64,000 nt of DNA, from positions 1-64,000 of the forward strand of contig CADCGD010000024.1 of NCBI GenBank assembly GCA_902800925.1. Reading direction: 5' to 3'. The notes beneath the pieces are model-generated. The model saw nothing but the letters and a program-made list of their open reading frames with translations. It had not been told where the DNA came from and searched no databases. Below, piece after piece: positions 43,799-52,833 of this stretch. Position numbers and translations under genes: made by a program. The stretch comes from an uncultured Bacteroidales bacterium. Its GTDB lineage: Bacteria; Bacteroidota; Bacteroidia; Bacteroidales; Bacteroidaceae. The stretch's first letter is position 1. Every line of letters begins with the position of its first letter.

Positions 43799-45589
43799 TT
43801 ATTTCTTCCACGAGTCCTTCAGACCTACGGTCTTGTTGAATACCAAGTGGTCAGCGGTAGAATCGAGGTCAATGGTGAAGTAGCCGATGCGCTGGAACTG
43901 CAGGAATGCAGCGCCACACTCTGACCCATGGTCAGAGAAGTGTGATGCATAAATCTCCTTGAGGTAAGGCTCTACGTAGCAGTTATTGCGAACAACGAGT
44001 GACTGCGGATTGAGCAGCTCGCGGAAGTCGCGTCCGTCGGCATCGACACTCTCTACGCTGAAGAGTCGGTCGTAGAGGCGCACCTCGGCAGGCACGGCCG
44101 TCTTGCTGTCCACCCAGTGCAGCGTCTTACCCTTGATCTTGCGGTCAGCACCAGGCATGCCGCTGCGGGTCTCTGGGTCGTAGGTTGCATATACGGTGGT
44201 CACGTTGCCCTCGCTGTCCTTGTCGCAGGCGTGTTCCTCGTCGCACTTGATGATATAGGCGTTCTTCAGACGTACCTCCTTGCCAGGAGCCAGACGCTGG
44301 AACTTCTTCTCAGCAACCTCCATGAAGTCGTCGCGCTCAATCCACAACTCACGAGAGAAGGTGATGGTGTGTGTGCCGTCGGCCTCGTTCTCAGGGTTGT
44401 TGATGGCTGTCAGCTCCTCGCTCTTGTCCTCGGGATAGTTGGTGATGACCAGCTTAATGGGGTCGAGCACAGCTGATACGCGAGTGGCCTTCTTGTTCAG
44501 GTCGTCGCGCACGCTGGCCTCCAGCAGGGCATAGTCGTTCAGGGCGTCAAACTTGGTGTAACCGATAGAGTCGATGAAGTTGCGCAGGCTCTGCGACGAG
44601 TAGCCACGACGACGCATGCCGCAAACTGTTGGCATGCGGGGGTCGTCCCATCCGCTCACTAGCTTCTCGTCAACCAGCGCCTTCAATTTACGCTTTGACA
44701 TCACGTTGTAGGTCAGGTTTAGGCGGTTGAATTCAATCTGGCGGGTACCGTCGTACTTCTCGTCAAGGATGTCGGGATTGAAGTCGGTAGTCTTGCCCTC
44801 AGCCTTCTGCTCCTTGATGTACTCGCGCAGCAGTTCTACGAACTTGTCGTAGAGCGGACGGTGAGGCACAAACTCCAGCGTACAGATAGAGTGGGTGACA
44901 CCCTCGAAATAGTCTGACTGGCCGTGGGCAAAGTCGTACATGGGGTATGCGTGCCACTTAGTACCTGTGCGGTGGTGGGGAATCTGAATGATGCGGTAGA
45001 TGATGGGGTCGCGGAAGTGCATGTTAGGGTTCGCCATATCCAGCTTAGCACGCAGCACCATGCTTCCCTCTACAGCCTCAGGAGTGTTCATCTGCTCAAA
45101 CAGGCGCAGGTTCTCCTCGATGGGGCGGTCGCGGAATGGGCTGGCCACACCAGGCTGTGTGGGTGTACCCTTCTGCTCGGCAATCTGCTCAGAGGTCTGC
45201 TCGTCAACGTAAGCCAGTCCCTTCTTGATGAGCCATGTGGCGAAATCCCACAGCTTGTCGAAGTAGTCAGAGGCGTAGTAGATGTTGCCCCACTTGAAGC
45301 CGAGCCACTTGATGTCGCTCATGATGTTCTCCACGTACTCCGTATTCTCCTTCGTGGGGTTGGTATCGTCAAAACGCAGGTTGCAGACGCCACCAAACTC
45401 CTCGGCAACACCGAAGTCCATGCAGATGGCCTTAGCGTGTCCGATGTGAATATATCCGTTGGGTTCTGGTGGGAAACGGGTCTGCAGACGTCCACCATTC
45501 TTACCTGCCTCCAGGTCCTCTTTTACAAACTGTTCTACAAAGCTGAGGCTTTTCTTCTCCTCGCCATTATTAGTGATTTTTTCTTCCAT
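43799..45589 (-). CDS. glnS: Glutaminyl-tRNA synthetase
   Basis: A 596-residue class I synthetase that charges tRNA-Gln directly. The start is the ATG at 45589 (MEEKITNNGEEKKSLSF); ten more residues are open upstream but fall in the leader. Signatures are PPEPNGYIHIGHAKAICMDFG (HIGH), LRFDDTNPTKE and VMSKRKLKALV (KMSKS-like). The two C-terminal beta-barrel domains read RLAPGKEVRLKNAYIIKCDE and TLHWVDSKTAVPAEVRLYDRLF. Glutamine incorporation here therefore need not depend on GatCAB. Confidence 0.96.
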   Translation of the reverse strand: MEEKITNNGEEKKSLSFVEQFVKEDLEAGKNGGRLQTRFPPEPNGYIHIGHAKAICMDFGVAEEFGGVCNLRFDDTNPTKENTEYVENIMSDIKWLGFKWGNIYYASDYFDKLWDFATWLIKKGLAYVDEQTSEQIAEQKGTPTQPGVASPFRDRPIEENLRLFEQMNTPEAVEGSMVLRAKLDMANPNMHFRDPIIYRIIQIPHHRTGTKWHAYPMYDFAHGQSDYFEGVTHSICTLEFVPHRPLYDKFVELLREYIKEQKAEGKTTDFNPDILDEKYDGTRQIEFNRLNLTYNVMSKRKLKALVDEKLVSGWDDPRMPTVCGMRRRGYSSQSLRNFIDSIGYTKFDALNDYALLEASVRDDLNKKATRVSAVLDPIKLVITNYPEDKSEELTAINNPENEADGTHTITFSRELWIERDDFMEVAEKKFQRLAPGKEVRLKNAYIIKCDEEHACDKDSEGNVTTVYATYDPETRSGMPGADRKIKGKTLHWVDSKTAVPAEVRLYDRLFSVESVDADGRDFRELLNPQSLVVRNNCYVEPYLKEIYASHFSDHGSECGAAFLQFQRIGYFTIDLDSTADHLVFNKTVGLKDSWKK

Positions 45590-45616
45590 GTTTATAAATA
45601 ATGTGTAATTTGACTG

Positions 45617-45648
45617 CAAAGGTACGAATAAGTGAGCAAAATGCCAAA
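45617..45648 (-). promoter_or_regulatory. Promoter of glnS-TPR
   Basis: On the - strand TTTG (45645-45648), 20 bases, TACCTTTG (45617-45624), 28 bases from the glnS ATG. Confidence 0.8.
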
Positions 45649-45665
45649 TTTATTTGAGCATTTTC

Positions 45666-45700
45666 GATTGCAAGGCCACACTCATACCTTTAGGTGGGAG
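45666..45700 (+). repeat. Hairpin repeat D, copy 2
   Basis: GATTGCAAGGCCACAC followed by a hairpin (CTC, ACC, TTTA loop, GGT, GAG with small bulges). It has the same orientation as copy 3 at 53761 and marks the left edge of the AT-rich accessory island. Confidence 0.7.
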
Positions 45701-45745
45701 AACGAAAGTACCTTCAATCCCTGACACATCGAAAAAAAGAGACTG

Positions 45746-46072
45746 TTATTTGGCAGTCTCGCTGTGCTCCGATTGGTATTTGCCCGTGCCGTTGCAGGCG
45801 GTACAGATGTGCTGACCATCAGGAGTCTTGCCCATGCCGTAGCAAGTGGGGCACTTACCTTCCTTTTTCAGTTTCTCGGCTTCTTTAGCTTTCTGCTTGT
45901 CGCTGGGCTGATTTCCCTTTGGACTCGTGCTTTTAGTGCTGTTCATTCCCTGTTGTACACTATCCTCAATGATGCTGCTTACCAAGATATCACATGAACT
46001 CAAGCACAACACGACCACCAATGACAGGGTCGCATGCCAGGCGCGGTATGACGTGAATTTTTGTGATTTCAT
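45746..46072 (-). CDS. Small lipoprotein with a DnaJ-type cysteine motif
   Basis: A 108-residue protein starting at the ATG at 46072. The signal peptide ends in a lipobox (VLCLSSC, Cys27). A charged Lys/Glu linker leads to a C-terminal zinc-binding motif of two CxxCxGxG-like halves: CPTCYGMGKTPDG and CTACNGTGK, as in half of a DnaJ central domain. The open frame continues upstream without a stop to 46591 and includes a truncated rhuM, so an automatic caller would report one 281-residue fusion. I prefer a separate gene: a -7 box (TACCTTTG, - strand, 46111-46118) lies just upstream and the signal peptide is complete. Function unknown. Confidence 0.65.
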   Translation of the reverse strand: MKSQKFTSYRAWHATLSLVVVLCLSSCDILVSSIIEDSVQQGMNSTKSTSPKGNQPSDKQKAKEAEKLKKEGKCPTCYGMGKTPDGQHICTACNGTGKYQSEHSETAK

Positions 46073-46141
46073 CTTAGTGCTGTTATGATAATAGTTACTT
46101 TTATGGGGTGCAAAGGTACGACAAAATGGACAAATAAAATG

Positions 46142-46591
46142 ATTACTGATAGCACGACTAGCCACTTGCACCAACTGGCGCAACTCTCCAAGCTGTTCCT
46201 TGCGAATGCGCTCGTTCACGACGTAGCCTTTCACAAGATATTCTTTGAGAACCCTGTTGGCCCATTTTCTAAACTGCACACCTCTTTTACTCTTAACACG
46301 ATATCCTACAGAGGTCACCATTTCCAGATTGAAATACTCCTTCTCATGAGTCTGCGTTTTGCCCTCCATAGCACCATGTTTAGTGGTAGTCGCAAATTTT
46401 GCGACTACCACTTCATCGGCCAATTCCTCCCTGAGAGCATTGTTGATGTGCTTACTGATGGTTTTATAGTCACGCCCAAACAGCGTTGCCAGCTGCTGGC
46501 GCGTCAACCATATCATCTCACCATCCATTCTCACCTCCAGCTGAATGGCATTGTTCTCGTCCTTGTAGATTACAATCTTATCTTGTTTCAT
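46142..46591 (-). pseudogene. Truncated RhuM-family virulence protein
   Basis: About 150 N-terminal residues of a RhuM (Salmonella pathogenicity-island 3) family protein: VIYKDENNAIQLEVRMDGEMIWLTRQQLATLFGRDYKTISKHINNAL, then EYFNLEMVTSVGYRVKSKRGVQFRKWANRVLKEYLVKGY. Full members have roughly 320-340 residues, with a C-terminal part missing here. After residue 150 the frame runs into translated spacer (ICPFCRTFAPH, which contains the -7 box of the downstream gene) and then into the small lipoprotein gene. RhuM genes are frequent in mobile or defence-linked regions. The fragment may still make a short helix-turn-helix-like protein. Confidence 0.75.
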
Positions 46592-46621
46592 AACAATTGC
46601 AAAGTTACTACTTTTCTACCA

Positions 46622-46733
46622 ATATAGTATGCAAAAATCGAAAATGTTACACTTTAGGAAGTTTTTTTCCATTCAGACCTCAGGCATCATACATCTGCCA
46701 TCATATATAGTATGCAATAAACAGAAATGTTAC
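46622..46733. repeat. Pair of 29-base imperfect direct repeats
   Basis: 46622-46650 and 46705-46733 both read ATATAGTATGCAA, then a variable A-rich part, then AAATGTTAC; 25 of 29 bases match. They are 83 bases apart in the gap between the DUF6994-like gene and the rhuM fragment, where no gene is seen. They could be operator sites for rhuM or scars of a recombination event. Confidence 0.65.
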
Positions 46734-46747
46734 GTCCAATAAGAAAG

Positions 46748-47530
46748 TTATAAAGTATTTTCTATCTTCCCAATCATCCTTCTTGCCCTGTCCTTGATAA
46801 TTTCTGTGCTGAAATCAATATAGCGATGGCATTCTGAGATGAAACGATCTCTATTGGTATAACCACCTCGCCAGTAAGTAAAACCCTTTGAGGATATAAC
46901 GGGATGATAGTTATCATCCACATAATATTCCAGCATGTTCCCATCAATGAATCTTCGCCAACCATCCTCTCCATAGAACGGCTGGAAATCTTCATCATTG
47001 AGCGTAACAAGTTCTTCCAAATCTAAGTCTCTGTCTGCCTGATGAATCAGCACCTTATAGAGCGCAGCCAAGAAACGATCTTCATAGTCGTGCCACTCGT
47101 CATGACAACCACGATGTTTATTGATGCTCCACTCACCTATGCGCTTGTCAGGAAGTATGGCCATATTGCCAATAGTATAGCAGGTGGCGTGAAATGTCTT
47201 TATCTTCGCCCTCAGTTCCTCATCAGGTTGCCATATCTCACTGAATCGTTCTTTCCAAGGCGTAGAGAATAGCGTGTTATAGGTATTGAGTGTATCACCA
47301 CGCAACCTACCATCACCTAGATTATCCATCGAGATGTTCTCCCACGTATCAGCAAAGACCACACAATAGATGGCTCGCATCAACTCTGTATCATCAGAGT
47401 CGAAATTGCGATTGGGACAGCCATACACTTTGTCGCTTCGCAGGCTACCCAAAGGAAAGTCTGCTAAATGTTTGATGTCGCCATCTAACTTCTCAGCAAC
47501 AAATGCGTTTATTATTTCTATAGACTTCAT
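46748..47530 (-). CDS. DUF6994-like protein of the accessory island
   Basis: A 260-residue protein starting at the ATG at 47530 (MKSIEIINAF), one base after the stop of the PLD-like gene. The 21 residues upstream in the open frame overlap that gene and are dropped. The pattern GDTLNTYNTLFSTPWKERF, then ATCYTIGNMAILPDKRIGEWSINKHRGCHDEWHDYEDRFLAALYKVL resembles the uncharacterised DUF6994 family (TLxxYHxxLWSKPLPNG, then IGNxxxFPxxR...INxARG...DRFDLTLExI). This resemblance is from memory. Strand, spacing and base composition place it in the same transcript as the two genes upstream. Function unknown. Confidence 0.65.
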   Translation of the reverse strand: MKSIEIINAFVAEKLDGDIKHLADFPLGSLRSDKVYGCPNRNFDSDDTELMRAIYCVVFADTWENISMDNLGDGRLRGDTLNTYNTLFSTPWKERFSEIWQPDEELRAKIKTFHATCYTIGNMAILPDKRIGEWSINKHRGCHDEWHDYEDRFLAALYKVLIHQADRDLDLEELVTLNDEDFQPFYGEDGWRRFIDGNMLEYYVDDNYHPVISSKGFTYWRGGYTNRDRFISECHRYIDFSTEIIKDRARRMIGKIENTL

Positions 47531-47531
47531 G

Positions 47532-50090
47532 TCACAATCTATTTGGTAATGATAATATCTTTGTCCCGCCTTTAATGGTGTAATCAACATCAAATCCTGT
47601 ATGACTAACCATATATATATAGGATGTCATACCATTAGCATCTTTGATGGACTTGAACTCATATCCATACAAAAAGCCATATTGCTTCTTGTAGACGAAT
47701 TCTCCATCACCACCATATTGAATGAGACGAATGAGGGATTTGTCATCTCGATGCTGATGGAATATCTTGTAATCTTCTATCGTTTCCTTGATCATCCTAA
47801 TAGAGTGCTTGTCTAAAACAGATTTTGCCTGTTCTGCTTCTTTCTTGAAAGCATTCCAAATGGTATTGATCATATTTGACTCATCATTCTTGTATGAATC
47901 CATCAGATTAAGAACCAGTAATTTGGCTTTAACTTTCGCTTTCCCATACCATTCATAATGAGCTATCATTAATAGAGAATACACAACTAAGTCGCGATGG
48001 TATTCTTCCATTTTGTGCCAAGCATAGTCATTTCTCTTTTCATATCCATTCCTTGATAGAAGCAAAAATTGGCCAAGGTTATGCAATAATGGTTTCATTA
48101 ACAATTCATGTTTCACGGCCTGGTCTTGCACAATTAACCGCCACATCAAAACTACATTTATCAGAATTTGCGAATAATCGTTTACCTTGACTTTCCTCTC
48201 TTCTATTGGTTGTAATATGAACTTGTTCTTGCCCTCTTTATTGGATTTGTAAAATGATTCCAGTCTAGAATCATAGAATTTACCAAGGCGCTTACTATAA
48301 TATTCTACGCAGGCTTCAAACTTAGGAGAGTTCGCTTCTTCTATGATGTCTTCATATTGATAACTGCTGTCACCATTATCAATATCAGTTACACCATCCA
48401 AGTCATCTGACACTCTGCAGGTATGATTATTCTGGCATTTTGACATGCTTGTTGAATGCAACAAGAACTCGACAATTCTTACATCTGGCATCCCCATAAT
48501 ATTTTGCTTGCTGCTATCAGCAATATTGTCAAAATCCTCACTGTCGACAGTTTGTCCTTTGTAATCGTGAGTGCAAGAAAGAGAATTGTTATATTTCATT
48601 TTTGTTGCCTTCTCGCGAGGCTCATCATCAAAATACACGTAAGAAAGAATGTTCATCAGATTTGCCTTCCAGTCAATAGATGAATCGAGCAGAGATTCCA
48701 ATTTCCTGAGATTTTGATTTGGATTACAACGACCAACGATATCGTCTAACACCACAAAACATCGATTAGACAATTCATTACCTTCTTTATCAGAGATAAC
48801 GACAATTGTCACGCCATCCCATTTATTATCAGCGTCTACAAAAGTACCTCTTTCTGACGGCAATTCTTTTTCAGATATGATATTACCATTGACACTTATT
48901 CCACATATCAGATACTTGCCATCGACAACATCTGAATAGATGAACAATTTATCGTCTATTATTTCACTACTTCTGATATGATATGGTAGTGATGATATTT
49001 CTTTATTTGTAAGCTCTGGCTTTCTCAATGACTCTTTCAAATCAGGCTTGATTCTGTTCCTTTCCGTAATGGCTATACCTAATTCTTCAAAATAGTCAAT
49101 ATTTTGTTTAGCGTGAACGAGAATACAGGCTTCATCATTAATGCCGTTAAGAGCATTGTGCGTGGCGTTGGCACTTCCGATGATTAAGAACGTTCCTTCG
49201 GACGTATCGAATTGCATCAATTTCCCATGTAATTTCTTACATCCATTGTGCTCTTGCTCGCGCACATCTTCCCATAGGTAAAACAAAAGCCAAGTGGGCG
49301 TTTCTGATAACAAACTGTATGGATATGTTCCATCCTTTGTTACGACACAATGTATCTCTTGTGGAGAAAAAATCTGATGCATTGCCTTGATCATATCTCC
49401 GTTGACATCATAGAATGGAGATACTATACTTATTGCATTGACTTTAGCTTTGCCAATGGATGCGGATATTTGTGATAAGATGCTTTCATCTATATTACTC
49501 AAGAATCTGTATGATTCATCATTGATGATAATATCTGAAGATGTAGTGATTCCTGAAACGTGTTCTAGCCAACTTGAATTGTCGAGCATCCATTGAATTT
49601 GCTGGGACATGAGAAGGGATTTCGGCAGGAATACACTCATTAGATAATTCCACGCCTTGCCAAACAATGGTGCATATATAGAATTCTGTCCATTTAAACT
49701 GAATGCGCCCCAAATCTCTTCGTTCAAAGAGAATCCACTATAAGTTAGATTGCCTGAGCCAACAAACAGCATACCTGCATCCTGGCCTATCAGTATTACT
49801 ATTTTAGGGTGAAACACTCCATGACTATTTGGCTGCTGTCTGACCAGCGTATATGTCTGACTCGAAGGATCCAATTTGTACGAAGGATATTCCTCTAAAA
49901 GGTGGTCATAGTTGCCAGCATCCATCATAACAATCACATTTGTTATACCACATGCTCTTAATCTGGGCATAAAATAAGAGTTGAAGAAAACGGGGTCAAA
50001 CGTATAGCATGTCAGAACGGCAGAATGAAAGACGTACTGACGCTGACCAACCAGTTCAAACAAACTATGATTATTTATTGTCTTCATCAT
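47532..50090 (-). CDS. Large phospholipase-D-like (HKD) protein of the accessory island
   Basis: An 852-residue protein with two PLD-superfamily motifs in its N-terminal third. The first is HPK (His94, Lys96) with GSGN (111-114), lacking the aspartate at the usual place. The second is complete: LHGKLMQFD (His288, Lys290, Asp295) with GSANAT (305-310). This pairing is typical of PLD-like nucleases that form one active site from two motifs. The remaining 520 residues match nothing I know. They include a beta-rich part (about 380-470), an acidic low-complexity part with a Cys/His cluster near KCQNNHTC (about 550-600) and a long helical C-terminus. It overlaps the end of the 504-residue gene by 20 bases. 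GC content is low. A DNA- or RNA-cleaving defence effector is plausible but unproven. Confidence 0.75.
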   Translation of the reverse strand: MMKTINNHSLFELVGQRQYVFHSAVLTCYTFDPVFFNSYFMPRLRACGITNVIVMMDAGNYDHLLEEYPSYKLDPSSQTYTLVRQQPNSHGVFHPKIVILIGQDAGMLFVGSGNLTYSGFSLNEEIWGAFSLNGQNSIYAPLFGKAWNYLMSVFLPKSLLMSQQIQWMLDNSSWLEHVSGITTSSDIIINDESYRFLSNIDESILSQISASIGKAKVNAISIVSPFYDVNGDMIKAMHQIFSPQEIHCVVTKDGTYPYSLLSETPTWLLFYLWEDVREQEHNGCKKLHGKLMQFDTSEGTFLIIGSANATHNALNGINDEACILVHAKQNIDYFEELGIAITERNRIKPDLKESLRKPELTNKEISSLPYHIRSSEIIDDKLFIYSDVVDGKYLICGISVNGNIISEKELPSERGTFVDADNKWDGVTIVVISDKEGNELSNRCFVVLDDIVGRCNPNQNLRKLESLLDSSIDWKANLMNILSYVYFDDEPREKATKMKYNNSLSCTHDYKGQTVDSEDFDNIADSSKQNIMGMPDVRIVEFLLHSTSMSKCQNNHTCRVSDDLDGVTDIDNGDSSYQYEDIIEEANSPKFEACVEYYSKRLGKFYDSRLESFYKSNKEGKNKFILQPIEERKVKVNDYSQILINVVLMWRLIVQDQAVKHELLMKPLLHNLGQFLLLSRNGYEKRNDYAWHKMEEYHRDLVVYSLLMIAHYEWYGKAKVKAKLLVLNLMDSYKNDESNMINTIWNAFKKEAEQAKSVLDKHSIRMIKETIEDYKIFHQHRDDKSLIRLIQYGGDGEFVYKKQYGFLYGYEFKSIKDANGMTSYIYMVSHTGFDVDYTIKGGTKILSLPNRL

Positions 50091-51585
50091 TCATTCTGTT
50101 TAAAAGTTCAACACCAAGGTTTGTCACACTACCATCTTTCTCTATCATATCCAGGTCTATCAAGAAATTGCGCAAAGTGTCAATTCTGGGAGATGTGTGA
50201 GAAGAAGGCCAATCTTCAAGAAAACGGATGTTGCCATTTTCTATCGAGAATTTCTGAGTGGCCAGTCCTGTTTGCAACATTTTACGGAACGACACTTTGT
50301 AATGGCGAAATATCACATCCTCAGTTATCAATTTGTAGACATATTTCACAAATGGTGTTTGAAGGTTGGCTGAAGCATCTTTCATAAAGTCGCAGAAATT
50401 TTCCACCTCAATTCCCCAGTCATGATAGTGTTGTTCTGACTCATCAGCATAACCTATATTCTCCTTGTAAAACCACAGCAGATTATTGATTGCATCAGAA
50501 ACATCGTTCTCCATTTTCTTTTGAGTCAAGCCAGCAATGACAACATCTAAAGTAACTGAGTTATCAACGTTAAAATCAATAAGTACCTTTTCTGATAATT
50601 GAGAAGCTACTATATCAATAGGAGTCCACAAGCTAGATCTTAATTTTATGGTAGAAAGCAAGATATTGAAAATGCGTGTGAGCTGATACTGCCAGTTATC
50701 GTCCAAATAATAAGCATACCATCCCCAGATAGTCTCATCTTTTTGACCACGATGGAATTCTTGATACATGTATTTCGAAAAACCAGTAGCTTCCAAGGAT
50801 GTTCTCGCATTGGTCAAATACCGTAATACATGCTTTATGCTTTGTTTTCTATGAGAAGCTGATAGTTCGATAGTTGGGCTATCTTTTTGCAATAATAATT
50901 CCTGCAACCATTCGCGTTCTTGCGAACTTGTTGGCATAACTTTCATGTTGAACGAATCACTCAGATTGCGTAGTTCTTCAAAACTCACTTCATCTTTAGA
51001 TGCAAGGTTGAGAAATGTTTCTCCGTCTTGGCCCACTGTCGAAGCGAAACTATCTGCAAGAATCTTTCCATTGATGAAGCCGTCTTCTTTTCGAATATTA
51101 TATAATTGCGGATAACTGACATTGGCTCCTATCAGGCCGATTTCTACTAATGATGCGCCATAGTACTGCCTGAATATGCCACCAGCATTTGCCCAATATG
51201 TACCAACTCCAAACTTCGCTCCATCTTTAAGTGATATTTTGTCTGAATTGTTTTGTAACTGAAGCAATGCGTAATTGATGCCAGGAATACCCTGCGAATC
51301 ATCTTTTGTTGCATTTACCAATGCTAATAGCAGTTCCGCTCTCCTCAAGTATGGATTGAAATCATTGACCTCAACAGAATCCTTGTCCTCATAGAATTTG
51401 TTGATGAGCCAACAATAAAAGCTATAATAGCGTATCCTGCTCGATACGTTGTTTAATCCTGGCAGAAGTTTTGCAAACAATTGTTCTGCCACATTTCTAA
51501 TCCCCAGTTGATTTAACCCCAGTTTTAGGTTTATCCCATCATTCCAATATGGAGCAACATGTTTATCTGTATTGGCAATTACCAT
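50071..51585 (-). CDS. Unknown partner of the PLD-like protein
   Basis: A 504-residue protein without signal peptide or membrane segments. Its N-terminus reads GLNQLGIRNVAEQLFAKLLPGLNNVSSRIRYYSFYCWLINKFYED (the RxRYYxFYxWL core at 50-60). From memory this recalls the start of DUF6361 proteins (LFPGTSTIQTRARYFLFIPWIY), which are also found beside PLD-like genes, but the rest is not clearly the same. The middle is helical, and the C-terminus (PRIDTLRNFLIDLDMIEKDGSVTNLGVELLNRM) looks like a winged-helix module. It is AT-rich like its neighbours. It is translationally coupled to the 852-residue PLD-like gene (20-base overlap), so the two products probably act together. A sensor or targeting role is inference. 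Confidence 0.7.
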   Translation of the reverse strand: MVIANTDKHVAPYWNDGINLKLGLNQLGIRNVAEQLFAKLLPGLNNVSSRIRYYSFYCWLINKFYEDKDSVEVNDFNPYLRRAELLLALVNATKDDSQGIPGINYALLQLQNNSDKISLKDGAKFGVGTYWANAGGIFRQYYGASLVEIGLIGANVSYPQLYNIRKEDGFINGKILADSFASTVGQDGETFLNLASKDEVSFEELRNLSDSFNMKVMPTSSQEREWLQELLLQKDSPTIELSASHRKQSIKHVLRYLTNARTSLEATGFSKYMYQEFHRGQKDETIWGWYAYYLDDNWQYQLTRIFNILLSTIKLRSSLWTPIDIVASQLSEKVLIDFNVDNSVTLDVVIAGLTQKKMENDVSDAINNLLWFYKENIGYADESEQHYHDWGIEVENFCDFMKDASANLQTPFVKYVYKLITEDVIFRHYKVSFRKMLQTGLATQKFSIENGNIRFLEDWPSSHTSPRIDTLRNFLIDLDMIEKDGSVTNLGVELLNRMNDEDNK

Positions 51586-51668
51586 AATAATTCCTATTAT
51601 AAATTATGCTTCTAATTATCTGCGACAAAAGTAATACATTTCTGACAAATAGCCAACGAATTAGGGAA

Positions 51669-51854
51669 TTATTCTGAAAACAACTCACCCTCCACATAAT
51701 TATCTTTGCTAGAGAAGCGGATGGGGAAAGCGGGGGTCTTACTTACAACATCTTGCTGAACAACAGGCTCGTCATGCATGAACGGGCTCTTGCTGCATAC
51801 ATACTCTGCCATCTGGAATAGCTGGGTCATTACATAGTTTACTACTTTGTCCAT
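51669..51854 (-). CDS. 61-residue hypothetical protein
   Basis: A short open frame, MDKVVNYVMTQLFQMAEYVCS..., in the same orientation as the island genes and 83 bases upstream of the 504-residue gene. It is partly amphipathic at the N-terminus and acidic at the end (VEGELFSE). A near-consensus -7 (TTACTTTG, - strand) lies about 40 bases upstream. No family recognised; it may be a small regulator, an antitoxin-like partner or spurious. Confidence 0.45.
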   Translation of the reverse strand: MDKVVNYVMTQLFQMAEYVCSKSPFMHDEPVVQQDVVSKTPAFPIRFSSKDNYVEGELFSE

Positions 51855-51942
51855 AATCTTATTGTTTTTTAAGTTAAACTTCGAATTATGGGTGCAAAGT
51901 AAAGCGAAAGGTGTCCCATAAGTCAGGACACCCTATGAAATT

Positions 51943-52833
51943 TTAATATCTTTTAAGAGTTTCGGCTATCATTTGCCGCATTTTCTCGCGTAATTCCAAT
52001 GGTTCAAGCACTTCTATGCCGTTGCTGTGGCGCAATAGTTCGCCAAGGAAATCGCTGGTGGGACGGATATCGAAAGAGAAATCAGTATAATGCTCAGTAC
52101 TGGCAATTTCGCGCTGTGAGTGATGCAGGGGAAGGGTGCGAAGGTAGTTTGGCATCCAATTGTGCGCACGGACGACGACGTGGGTCATAGGCGTATCGTT
52201 GGTCAGCACGCCATAATACTCAGAGAAATAGGCCTGTGCAGAGAAATCGGCAGGCATCTTGAAGACCTCGTCCGTCAGTTGCGCCATCGTCATACGGTCG
52301 AGGGCATAGATGCGCATCTGCTCCTCGTCGTTAAGCGCTAAAAGATACCACCGCTGACGAAACAGCTTCAAGGCATAGGGGCAGACAATCTTCTCGTAAC
52401 CCTCGGCCTCGAACTTCTGGTAGCCTATGCGCAGACGGTGATTGCCCTTGATGGCGCTGATGATGGTGTCGAGATACTGCTCTCCAGCAGGTGCATTCTC
52501 AAGTGCAAGCCGCTCCTTAACGGCAGCGCTGTCAGCCAGCACGCCATGAACGGTGAGCGTGGAGAAGAGCCAACTCTCGATGCTGTCGTCGCCGAGTGCC
52601 TCCTGATTACTGATATAATACTTATAGGTACGTGGTTCGCAGTCGATGACAATGCCAGACATATCTTGAATGGCATCGCGATGGCGGTTGAACGACGAGC
52701 GATGCAACGGATTGCCGTCGGCCACTGCGTCATCTATCCACTTTTGGTTCAGTTCCTCGAGGGTCAGTTTGCCGTAGGCCCTGAGCGTATTGATGATCCA
52801 GATGTACTGGCGAAATATCTGAGCTGGTTTCAT
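51943..52833 (-). CDS. WYL-domain transcriptional regulator
   Basis: A 296-residue DNA- and ligand-binding regulator. The start is the ATG at 52833 (MKPAQIFRQYIWIINTLRAYGKLTLEELNQKW); the open frame upstream is leader. An N-terminal winged helix (about 1-75, SSFNRHRDAIQDMSGI) is followed by a WYL domain: IISAIKGNHRLRIGYQKFEAEGYEKIVCPYALKLFRQRWYLLALN contains the namesake W-Y-L, and ALDRMTMAQ follows. A C-terminal WCX-like part completes it. WYL proteins such as BrxR/CapW repress phage-defence operons, and this one is the most upstream gene of the island. Its own GC content is nearer to that of the core genome than to the PLD pair. A -7 box TACTTTTG is at 52838-52845 (- strand). Confidence 0.82.
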   Translation of the reverse strand: MKPAQIFRQYIWIINTLRAYGKLTLEELNQKWIDDAVADGNPLHRSSFNRHRDAIQDMSGIVIDCEPRTYKYYISNQEALGDDSIESWLFSTLTVHGVLADSAAVKERLALENAPAGEQYLDTIISAIKGNHRLRIGYQKFEAEGYEKIVCPYALKLFRQRWYLLALNDEEQMRIYALDRMTMAQLTDEVFKMPADFSAQAYFSEYYGVLTNDTPMTHVVVRAHNWMPNYLRTLPLHHSQREIASTEHYTDFSFDIRPTSDFLGELLRHSNGIEVLEPLELREKMRQMIAETLKRY

